A DNA stretch of 6,841 nt from an uncultured Syntrophobacteraceae bacterium (GCA_937889795.1 CALBZH010000223.1:1-6841), one strand, 5' to 3'. Numbered from the stretch's first letter, positions 1 to 5,910 are shown. Numbers and translations: made by a program. Notes: generated by a model not told the origin, from the sequence alone.

Positions 1-46
1 AGATATCCACTCGTGACTGGAGTTCAGACGTGTGCTCTTCCGATCT
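1..46. other. Illumina TruSeq adapter and index remnant (assembly contamination)
   Basis: Bases 13-46 are the 34-base index-side TruSeq adapter, starting GTGACTGGAGTTC and ending GCTCTTCCGATCT. Bases 1-4 (AGAT) are the end of the P7 flow-cell primer, and bases 5-12 (ATCCACTC) sit exactly where an 8-base index lies. The reverse complement of that 8-mer is GAGTGGAT, which from memory fits TruSeq index 23 (GAGTGG followed by AT). The match is full length and in the correct internal order, so this is library-derived sequence left on a contig end and not biology. It adds a false in-frame GTG at 32 and six non-genomic or junction codons to the front of the adjoining gene. Confidence 0.97.
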
Positions 47-2359
47 GAGGGCATGGATGTCGAGCCCCTGCGAGAGCTCGTGCGCGAACGTTACGAAACC
101 ATCCAGAGTCTGCGCGATTCGAACGAAATCGACCACGAGGCCATCTGGCAGCTGAAGCTGCAAACGCTGCGGCGCGTCTGGTCGGCATTTTCTCAGCATC
201 GGGAGCTGCCCTCCTGGCTGGAGTATGAGGCGTTTCGGGAGGCTAACGGGGACTGGCTGATCGACGATATCCTCTATTTCCTGTTGAAGCAGGAATACAT
301 GGCCAGAGACCCTGAGATCGGATGGGACTGGCGGGTCTGGAGCCGGCTTGAGCCAGGGATCAGTGAGCGGTTGCCGGCGGCTCTGGCGCGCGCAAGGGAC
401 CGACACCACGACGGGATCCTGTTGCATTCCTTCGTCCAGTTCGTGCTGTACAAGCAATGGGAGACATTCGTCGCCTACGCGACCAAGCGTGGGGTTCGCA
501 TCATGATGGACATGCCCTTTGCGCCCGCGGATGCACGCGTTTGGCAGTATCCTGAAGTGGTCTCCATGGGAGGACCGGAGACAGGCTTCCAACGGATTGA
601 AATACAGGGCGTTCCGGGCAAGAAGGAAACGCCTCTGGGTCAGATCTGGCAGTTCACGGTCTATAATTACGAGGCCGCCGAGTCTCTGGATTATATCCGA
701 AGCGTCTTCCAGGCGTACCGGCGCCTCGGGGTCACCTACATTCGGATCGATCACGTGCCGGGGTATTATCACGTGTTCGTATTCCGCCAGGATGTGGACG
801 AGGAGTTTACCCTCGAGCGGCTCGGGGTCTTTGATGCCATCCAAGAAATGCGGGAGCAGGCGCTTGAGATCGGGACCGAAGAGGCCCAACAGGAGGCATG
901 CCGACGGGTGCGCGAGCTGATCCTCGATGCGCTGCTCCATCCGGGAGAGGCTTCTCCACGATTTCCTCGGGATGTGCTCGATCTGCTGTTCGACGAAGAT
1001 GGGTCGCTTCTGGCGGAAGGGAATCTGGTCATGGTATGCCGCAAGCTCAGCGGAGAAGAATTCGTCCAGCGTCAGCGGCAGGAGTCCTCCTGGCACTTTC
1101 AGTGGCAAACGGAGGACAGGATTTTTCGTAACCAGCCCTACTGGCAGTTTCTCAGAATCACGCCGAATCGCAGGGCGGACGATGACGGCTTCACCAGCGA
1201 GTGGCTTTTTCCCGAGGACCCCGACGAGGCTCCACGGCCGACGGACAGTGTCCGCATCGCCTTTTACCGGACCGGCCCCGGCGAGGCGATCTTGCATGAT
1301 TTCGATCGGTTTGCCCAGGAAAGCGGCATGGTCGTGGTGCTGGAGACCTTGGGCAATGTCACGGACAAAATGCTCGCCTCTTCGAAGCGACCCGGAGGCT
1401 ACCCGCTGATTCCCGTCATCTGGGGGCTGGAAGAGGGGGGACGGTACCACCCGGCGAAGTTCGAGCGGAACAACTGCGCTACCCTCGGCGTCCATGATTC
1501 TTATGCCACGCCGGTCGCCTGGCGGCTTTTGAAGCGGGAGGATAAGGAGAAGCTGCTGCGTCTATTCTGGCCCGAACGGCGTGAAGAGGAGCTCGAAGAC
1601 TCTCTTGATGAATTGAAGGCCGACGTGAACGCGATGATCCTGAAAATGGTGGTCGCGCCGCACACCGTGCTCGACGATTTCGAGCCCGAGCGGACGCCGG
1701 CGATGGTCGTGCTGCAGTTGACGGACATTTTCATGCTGGAAGATGCGTATCGGCTGAATTTTCCGGGCGAGCAAAGCTCTTGGAAGCGCCGCCTTCCCCG
1801 GGATCTTTGGCTTCCGGAGCTGCTGGCGGCAGCGCGGGGGGTGCGGTCGAGCGACCGCGCGCGGGACGGCGTTGCGCTGTTACGCCGTCTGAAGTGGGCT
1901 CGCGAAGCCACGCCTTTGCCTGAAACGGAGCACGAGGGTGTTGCGATGTGGGTCAAGCCCGAGACCGCGCCAGGCTCTCTTCAAGTGTGCCGGCTCGAGA
2001 GGGGCGGAGACAGAGAGACAGCCGCGTTCTACATCGAGGTCATCGGCTCCTCGGCGGCCGTGCGGGCTTCGATTCTCTTTCTGAATCGGTTCGGGGATGA
2101 AATTGGCAGGGCTCCATTGGAGCGGCTGCCAAGCGAAACAGCCCTGCCCGCAGACCTGGCCCACTGGGCGGTGTGGCTTCAGCCGCACCAAGAAGGGGTT
2201 CATCGCTATCGTATCGAATTGACGCGCGAGGACGGGATCCTGCACCAATCCGATGTCGGCTTGCTCGTTGCCGTCGGGCGCCGAAGAAGTCTGAATTTTT
2301 TGGATCCTGACGACGCCCTGAACGACATCGAAGCATTCCGCGTCGACGCGCCCCAATGA
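47..2359 (+). CDS. malQ: 4-alpha-glucanotransferase (GH77, amylomaltase/DPE2-like), 5'-truncated at the contig end
   Basis: Partial gene; the frame is open from the adapter junction to TGA at 2357-2359. GH77 enzymes transfer alpha-1,4-glucan segments between maltodextrins, or from maltose to glucans, in the cytoplasm during maltodextrin and glycogen metabolism. Numbering from the apparent GTG at 32, all three GH77 catalytic acids are recognisable: nucleophile D240 in RIDH, acid/base E438 in LETLG and D489 in GVHDS. Further family landmarks are MMDMPFAPADARVW (residues 158-171, the usual GDLPIFVA..SADVW), VYNY (210-213) and NFPG...W.RRLP (576-589). The N-terminal part that normally carries the LPLGPTGYGDSPYQS motif is missing because the contig begins inside the gene. 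Two things are odd: 198 residues separate D240 from E438 (about 47 in ordinary MalQ), and residues ~630-775 form a beta-rich extension beyond the catalytic core. The true start is not in the window. The gene is convergent with pyruvate kinase. The symbol is by family; the exact donor and acceptor preference is unknown. Confidence 0.88.
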   Translation, partial: EGMDVEPLRELVRERYETIQSLRDSNEIDHEAIWQLKLQTLRRVWSAFSQHRELPSWLEYEAFREANGDWLIDDILYFLLKQEYMARDPEIGWDWRVWSRLEPGISERLPAALARARDRHHDGILLHSFVQFVLYKQWETFVAYATKRGVRIMMDMPFAPADARVWQYPEVVSMGGPETGFQRIEIQGVPGKKETPLGQIWQFTVYNYEAAESLDYIRSVFQAYRRLGVTYIRIDHVPGYYHVFVFRQDVDEEFTLERLGVFDAIQEMREQALEIGTEEAQQEACRRVRELILDALLHPGEASPRFPRDVLDLLFDEDGSLLAEGNLVMVCRKLSGEEFVQRQRQESSWHFQWQTEDRIFRNQPYWQFLRITPNRRADDDGFTSEWLFPEDPDEAPRPTDSVRIAFYRTGPGEAILHDFDRFAQESGMVVVLETLGNVTDKMLASSKRPGGYPLIPVIWGLEEGGRYHPAKFERNNCATLGVHDSYATPVAWRLLKREDKEKLLRLFWPERREEELEDSLDELKADVNAMILKMVVAPHTVLDDFEPERTPAMVVLQLTDIFMLEDAYRLNFPGEQSSWKRRLPRDLWLPELLAAARGVRSSDRARDGVALLRRLKWAREATPLPETEHEGVAMWVKPETAPGSLQVCRLERGGDRETAAFYIEVIGSSAAVRASILFLNRFGDEIGRAPLERLPSETALPADLAHWAVWLQPHQEGVHRYRIELTREDGILHQSDVGLLVAVGRRRSLNFLDPDDALNDIEAFRVDAPQ

Positions 2360-2396
2360 GCTCCAAAGGGGCCATCGGGTGTGCCACCGCTGCGCC

Positions 2397-3824
2397 TCAG
2401 TGACTCAAGTCGATGATTTCCATGCGGTGGTTCGCCTCGGGGTGTTTGGTCGAGGGCCCTTCCGTGACGACGGCCATGTCTCCCGACAGCCCGTTCTCGC
2501 TGAGCCATCGCCTGACGTAGGCCTTCCAGTCTTCCGGATGGTCCTCTTCCTGGACCGGATACACCCCGTAGGAGAACTGAAGTGCCTGGCAGGTGTGCGC
2601 ATGGCGGCTCACCGCGACGGTCCACACCGGGAGACGAAAGCGGGTGATGCTGCGCGCCGTCGCGCCGCTCTTGGTGGGAACGAAGACCGCCGCGGGCGAA
2701 GAGTACTCCAGGGTTGCCTCCACGGCGATGGCGATGCAGTGCGGGGGCCTGAGCTTCAGGCTAGGGTCGACGCACCGGACCAGCTCACGAACCGGAAAGG
2801 GCCGCAACCTCGGCTCCACGGTCGAGGCGATGCGTGCCAGCATCGTGACGGCTTCCACGGGGAATCCGCCCATGGCGGATTCCCCAGAGAGCATGACGCA
2901 ATCCGTGCCGTCCAGGATGGCATTGGCCACGTCGGTCGATTCAGCCCGTGTGGGGCGACTGTTGCCGACCATGGATTCCAGCATCTGAGTGGCTGTGATC
3001 ACAGGCTTGGCGTGAACGTTCGCCCGGTGCATGAGATCCTTCTGGATGACGGCGATCTGCTCGATGGGGACCTCGACTCCCAAGTCACCTCGGGCGATCA
3101 TGATGCCGTCCGCTGCGTCGATGATCGCCTCGATCCGGTCGAGTGCCCGGGAACGCTCGATCTTGGCGATGATGAACGGGACACGTCCCAGGTCGGCGGC
3201 CGCCCGGCGAACAGCTTCGATGTCCGCGGCTTTCTCCACGAACGACTGGCTGACGGCATCCACCCCGTGCTCAACGGAGAACTTCAGACATTCAAAATCC
3301 CTTTCCGTAAAGGCGCTGATCCCGAGGTCGATTCCGGGCAGGTTCAATCCCTTGTGAGAGCGCAGCTCCCCGCCAACAACCACCCGGCAGCGTACGTCGT
3401 TTCCGGCGACGGATCGAACTTCCAACTGAATGTTGCCATCGTTGAGGTAGAGGGTGTCGCCTCCTTTTACCACCTGCGGGAGCCTGGAAAACGTCATGGA
3501 AGCCCGGCTCGCATCCCCGACGATCGGATCCGACGTCAGCGAGAACGAATCCCCTGGCTTCAGGAAAACAGGCTCTTCCTGAAGCGTCCCGATGCGCATT
3601 TTGGGGCCGGGAAGGTCCGCCATGATGGCCAGCCGTCGTTTGGTGCGGCGAGCCGCGAGCCGAAGATTCCGTATGACGGCCGCGTGGTTTTCAAACGACC
3701 CGTGGGAAAAATTGAGGCGCGCCACGTTCATGCCGGCTTTCAGCATGTGCTCCATGACCTCCACGGACTCGGAAGCCGGGCCGATGGTGCAGACGATCTT
3801 GGTCTTATGGGTTGGAAAGCTCAT
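2397..3824 (-). CDS. pyk: Pyruvate kinase
   Basis: Complete 475-residue enzyme (E. coli PykF is 470). It converts phosphoenolpyruvate and ADP to pyruvate and ATP, the last step of glycolysis, in the cytoplasm and usually as a tetramer. The A-domain barrel opens with TKIVCTIGPAS (8-18) and has R36 and N38 in ARLNFSHGS. The B-domain lid spans about 73-159. The signature FIIAKIERSRAL (217-228) carries catalytic K221 and metal ligand E223. ARGDLGVEVP (244-253) carries metal ligand D247, and ITATQMLESM (276-285) carries T279. The C-domain (~345-475) contains the expected sugar-phosphate-binding region, with no extra PEP-utiliser domain behind it. Subfamily-style variants are LPGPKMR for TKGPEIR, LNDG (127-130) for VDDG, and GESA for GETA. 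The start at 3824 is chosen because AAGGGA lies 6 bases upstream and the protein then begins like other pyruvate kinases. A longer start at 3881 lacks a good ribosome site. The nearest upstream gene on the same strand is the flavoprotein, 189 bp away, so pyk may have its own promoter, but I see no convincing one. Confidence 0.97.
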   Translation of the reverse strand: MSFPTHKTKIVCTIGPASESVEVMEHMLKAGMNVARLNFSHGSFENHAAVIRNLRLAARRTKRRLAIMADLPGPKMRIGTLQEEPVFLKPGDSFSLTSDPIVGDASRASMTFSRLPQVVKGGDTLYLNDGNIQLEVRSVAGNDVRCRVVVGGELRSHKGLNLPGIDLGISAFTERDFECLKFSVEHGVDAVSQSFVEKAADIEAVRRAAADLGRVPFIIAKIERSRALDRIEAIIDAADGIMIARGDLGVEVPIEQIAVIQKDLMHRANVHAKPVITATQMLESMVGNSRPTRAESTDVANAILDGTDCVMLSGESAMGGFPVEAVTMLARIASTVEPRLRPFPVRELVRCVDPSLKLRPPHCIAIAVEATLEYSSPAAVFVPTKSGATARSITRFRLPVWTVAVSRHAHTCQALQFSYGVYPVQEEDHPEDWKAYVRRWLSENGLSGDMAVVTEGPSTKHPEANHRMEIIDLSH

Positions 3825-4013
3825 GGAAGGTCCCTTCGGATTCAGCCAGAGACGTCGTGCGCTTTGGGTGCCCGGCCTCATCGGCAGAGCCAGATCGGTC
3901 TTGCTGCCGGCTTCGCGTCTCCCTTATCCTGCCCCACTTCCCAGTGCCTTGTCGACGAAGCTCTGTGTCGGGACCTTGAAGATGGAGCCCAGCAGCGTTT
4001 CATCGCGTTCCGT

Positions 4014-4589
4014 TCAGGGCTGGCAGAGCTTCCCTGCCAGCGCCTCCGCCTCGCGAAGCAGCTCCGGTCGCTGTGCAACCGCTCTTTCCCCCTGAAGCCC
4101 GCACCCGCGGATCAGGTAGCTCTCCTCAATACCCTCCCATGCCAAAAAACTACTGTACTTGGGAAAGATGTCGCCAAAGAGCGTCTCGTCTGGGTTGCCC
4201 TGGGTCAAGATCATCACCAGTCTCTTGCCCCCCGGTAGTCTTGACCGGTCCACCCGTGTAATATAGTCGGGGACGAGATAGGAATAGCTGCGATCGATGA
4301 ACGCTTTGAGCTGGGCGGAAACGTCGCCGTAATAGACGGGAGATGCCAGAACGACAAGGTCCGCGGCGCGAACGGCTTCAAGGACCGCTTTGAGATCGTC
4401 GTCCAGGACACAATGATCCAGCTTGGTCTTGCAGACCATGCAGGCCTGACAGCCTCGATAGGTGAGCTTGTTCAGCGCAAAGGTCTCTATGGCTGCCCCA
4501 AAGGCCGCTGCGCTTTCGCAGAAGCGCTTCGCGATGGCTGAGCTGTTTGACCCGGGTCTTGGGCTGCCCAATAAGCATGCTACTTGCAT
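4014..4589 (-). CDS. Flavodoxin-fold NAD(P)H-dependent FMN reductase / iron-sulfur flavoprotein
   Basis: 191 residues, about the usual size of the family. It is probably a cytoplasmic FMN-binding electron-transfer protein or NAD(P)H:acceptor reductase; the partner is unknown. The N-terminal beta strand runs into the FMN-phosphate loop GSPRPGSNSSAIA (8-20). ASPVYYGDVSAQLKAFIDR (82-100) is the second flavin-contacting segment typical of the NADPH-dependent FMN reductase superfamily. Four cysteines at 47, 50, 53 and 60 give C-x2-C-x2-C-x6-C, followed by DDD. This is the compact cysteine motif known from archaeal and anaerobe iron-sulfur flavoproteins (Isf), where it binds a 4Fe-4S cluster, so a cluster is likely here, though many flavodoxin-like reductases keep only some of these cysteines. 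The ATG at 4589 has AGGAGA 6 bases upstream, and a good promoter lies at 4652-4680. The TGA at 4014-4016 follows L-C-Q-P; the frame stays open for 29 more codons (see findings). The gene is divergent from the L,D-transpeptidase gene. Confidence 0.88.
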   Translation of the reverse strand: MQVACLLGSPRPGSNSSAIAKRFCESAAAFGAAIETFALNKLTYRGCQACMVCKTKLDHCVLDDDLKAVLEAVRAADLVVLASPVYYGDVSAQLKAFIDRSYSYLVPDYITRVDRSRLPGGKRLVMILTQGNPDETLFGDIFPKYSSFLAWEGIEESYLIRGCGLQGERAVAQRPELLREAEALAGKLCQP

Positions 4590-4651
4590 CAGGTTCTCCT
4601 TGAAAGCGCAATGTCAACAATGAGCCCGCGGAGGACAACTGCTCTTTCGGC

Positions 4652-4680
4652 ACTTTATTAGAGATCATCCGGTTGGTCAA
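4652..4680 (-). promoter_or_regulatory. Sigma-70-type promoter for the flavoprotein gene
   Basis: On the minus strand TTGACC (4675-4680, 5 of 6 matches to the -35 consensus) is followed after exactly 17 bases by TAAAGT (4652-4657, 4 of 6 matches to TATAAT). Transcription would start near 4645, leaving a leader of about 55 bases before the ATG at 4589. Strength and sigma factor are inferred from the consensus alone. Confidence 0.6.
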
Positions 4681-4691
4681 ACTCTATTGAC
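4676..4691. promoter_or_regulatory. Inverted repeat GTCAA-N6-TTGAC, possible operator
   Basis: Perfect 5-bp arms (4676-4680 and 4687-4691) are separated by 6 bases. The left arm is part of the -35 element of the flavoprotein promoter, and the right arm is part of a plus-strand TTGACA. A dimeric regulator bound here would cover the flavoprotein -35. The arms are short, so chance is not excluded and no regulator can be named. Confidence 0.35.
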
Positions 4692-4799
4692 ACCGATCTT
4701 CCTTGTTGTAGGGAAGACTTGCGGTGGAGGGTTCGACTCGTGAGACTATAGATGCCGATGGAAGACTCCGTGCTGCAGGAAGCCAGCAGAAGATAGCTA

Positions 4800-4828
4800 T
4801 TGACAATCAAGAGTCCAAAAGACATCAT
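4800..4828 (+). promoter_or_regulatory. Candidate sigma-70-type promoter for the transpeptidase gene
   Basis: A perfect TTGACA (4800-4805) stands 17 bases before CATCAT (4823-4828, 4 of 6 matches to TATAAT). The start site would be near 4835, giving a leader of about 145 bases. A competing candidate is the isolated TATACT at 4871-4876 (5 of 6 to the -10 consensus), which lacks a -35 but would give a shorter leader of about 97 bases. Confidence 0.45.
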
Positions 4829-4979
4829 TTGCCATTCATTAGCATCTGCATCAGTAGGGGGATGGAGCCTTATACTTTGTCAACCTCAGCGAGGAGGGGG
4901 CCTGCAGGAGGAAGCGCATTGTTGATTGTGTTGTTTGTAATTGAAGAATGAATCGATGACGTGGAGGTAAAAAGACAAC

Positions 4980-5669
4980 ATGATTGGAGCAACTGCGTTG
5001 AGAAAGTGCTTGTCTATCCTGTTGTATGGTCTTCTGTGTGTCGCGTGCTTGTGCGCGTTGTCGTCCTGTGCGGTATGGAACAGCCTCTTTGGATCCAAAA
5101 TTGAGGGTCTAGCTCTCAAGCATGCAAAAGGGATTGACGACGTGCTGAAGCCCAAAGAGGACGTCCCTTACTGTACCGTGAATTGCTCAGCTCCGTTGAC
5201 GGCCATTACCAAGCCTGAAATCTATGTGTACAAGAGTCAACGGCGGATGATGGTGATTCAGGACGGCGTCCTTGTGCGAGACTACCAGGTTGGACTGGGG
5301 CCTCGCGTGCTTGGTGACAAGGCGTTTCGCGGGGATGGTCGGACTCCGGAGGGCGACTATTTCGTCTGCGTCAGAAACCCCAACAGCAGATTCTACAAGT
5401 CGCTCGGGCTAAATTATCCACTGCCCAAGCACGCGGAGAAAGGTTTGGTCAAGGGGGACATCGGTCTGCAAGAATTCAAGCAGATCCTGGAAGCGTACGA
5501 GACCAGGACAAAGCCTCCATGGAACACCGCACTGGGTGGAGAGATCTTCATCCATGGGGGTGGCGCACACGAGGACTGGACCCTGGGCTGTGTGGCGCTT
5601 TCCAACCGCGCCATGGATGAGCTCTTTGAGGTGGTCCCCGTAGGGACTCCCGTGCACATCTTTCCCTAG
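4980..5669 (+). CDS. Lipoprotein L,D-transpeptidase (YkuD domain, YafK-like)
   Basis: 229 residues. YkuD-domain proteins act in the periplasm on peptidoglycan, forming or cleaving L,D links at diaminopimelate or attaching proteins through a cysteine acyl-enzyme. Residues 1-30 are a lipoprotein signal: a short basic start (R8, K9), a hydrophobic core, then a lipobox L-S-S-C with lipidated C30, so the protein should be membrane-anchored. The catalytic domain begins with PEIYVYKSQRRMMVIQDG (79-96) and includes DGRTPEGDYFV (119-129). The active site is IHGGG (191-195) with H192, then DWTLGCVALSN (199-209) with nucleophile C204, and VGTPVHIFP at the C-terminus. The 12-residue His-Cys spacing and GC-V-A-L instead of the usual GC-I-R-L resemble the YafK/DpaA branch, some of whose members are hydrolases. 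ATG at 4980 has GGAGG 12 bases upstream, rather far; a TTG at 4998 with GGAG 8 bases upstream would still leave an intact signal. A terminator follows. Confidence 0.9.
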   Translation: MIGATALRKCLSILLYGLLCVACLCALSSCAVWNSLFGSKIEGLALKHAKGIDDVLKPKEDVPYCTVNCSAPLTAITKPEIYVYKSQRRMMVIQDGVLVRDYQVGLGPRVLGDKAFRGDGRTPEGDYFVCVRNPNSRFYKSLGLNYPLPKHAEKGLVKGDIGLQEFKQILEAYETRTKPPWNTALGGEIFIHGGGAHEDWTLGCVALSNRAMDELFEVVPVGTPVHIFP

Positions 5670-5739
5670 CGGAGCAAGGGAGAGCTTTCCAACCGCCCGC
5701 CCGTGCCGATTCAAGGAACTGTCATGTGTCGCCTGTAGG

Positions 5740-5776
5740 GGGTGTCAGACGCGTGCCATCGTTTGACACCCTTTTT
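5740..5776 (+). terminator. Rho-independent terminator after the transpeptidase gene
   Basis: A 12-bp stem, GGGTGTCAGACG (5740-5751) with CGTTTGACACCC (5760-5771), has one G-U pair and an 8-base loop. It is followed directly by five T (5772-5776). It lies 70 bases after the transpeptidase stop. The opposite strand has no T run after the stem, so termination is in the plus direction only. It separates the transpeptidase from the downstream gene. Confidence 0.9.
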
Positions 5777-5806
5777 CTCGCGGATTAGACCCGTATCCGT
5801 GTCCGA

Positions 5807-5861
5807 CTTCCTGATCATGGGCGTCACCCGCCACACCTGCTTTGCAAAAACCATCAGGAAG
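5807..5861. repeat. 9-bp perfect inverted repeat with nested hairpin
   Basis: CTTCCTGAT (5807-5815) is repeated inverted as ATCAGGAAG (5853-5861). Inside it GGCG (5820-5823) can pair with CGCC (5829-5832). No T run follows, so it does not look like a terminator. It lies upstream of the candidate promoter of the DUF748 gene and may be a protein-binding site, a folded RNA or chance. Confidence 0.4.
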
Positions 5862-5901
5862 GAATTTCTTCTCACCTCACCTCGCGTATTCCCCGTGGTT
5901 C

Positions 5902-5910
5902 TGCTACACT
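5902..5910 (+). promoter_or_regulatory. Candidate extended -10 promoter for the DUF748 gene
   Basis: TGC-TACACT gives a TGn extension and a -10 hexamer with 4 of 6 consensus matches. No good -35 stands 16-18 bases upstream, as is tolerated for extended -10 promoters. The start site would fall near 5917, about 39 bases before the ATG. Because the strong terminator at 5740-5776 intervenes, the gene needs a promoter in this stretch, but this assignment is weak. Confidence 0.3.

Larger units (their letters stand above)
4590..4979. other. 390-bp divergent intergenic region, AT-richer, TTGACA-rich, no convincing gene
   Basis: This gap separates the minus-strand flavoprotein gene from the plus-strand transpeptidase gene. 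It is visibly richer in A and T than the flanking genes. It contains four exact TTGACA hexamers (4612-4617 and 4878-4883 on the minus strand, 4687-4692 and 4800-4805 on the plus strand) plus the near copy TTGACC (minus, 4675-4680). Candidate promoters face both ways. A 75-codon open frame (4724-4951, GTG start) has no ribosome site, no recognisable motif and an erratic composition, and is not called as a gene. No tRNA- or riboswitch-like structure was recognised. Confidence 0.75.

Noticed and set aside
32..34. GTG as start codon of the glucanotransferase gene
   Set aside because: It lies inside the sequencing adapter, and the GH77 N-terminal motifs are absent, so the gene is truncated.
2378..2388. 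GGTG-TGC-CACC hairpin between the convergent genes as a terminator
   Set aside because: Only 4 bp of stem and no T run in either direction.
3825..3881. Upstream ATG at 3881 for pyruvate kinase
   Set aside because: It would add 19 residues unlike other pyruvate kinases and has no ribosome site, while the ATG at 3824 has AAGGGA at a good distance and gives a normal N-terminus.
3882..3909. Inverted repeat CGGCAG / CTGCCG in the pyk leader
   Set aside because: A 6-bp stem with no T run on either side and a 16-base loop. It is not a terminator and too weak to call as a riboswitch or attenuator.
2379..4238. A 619-codon plus-strand open frame
   Set aside because: It lies antisense to the complete pyruvate kinase gene and into the flavoprotein gene. 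Its translation is rich in Gly, Arg, Asp and His with no recognisable motif, as expected for a shadow frame of GC-rich coding DNA.
4724..4951. 75-codon plus-strand open frame in the divergent gap
   Set aside because: GTG start without a ribosome site, no family resemblance, and it overlaps the candidate promoter of the next gene. The hydrophobic end could suggest a membrane peptide, but one short hydrophobic run is not enough.
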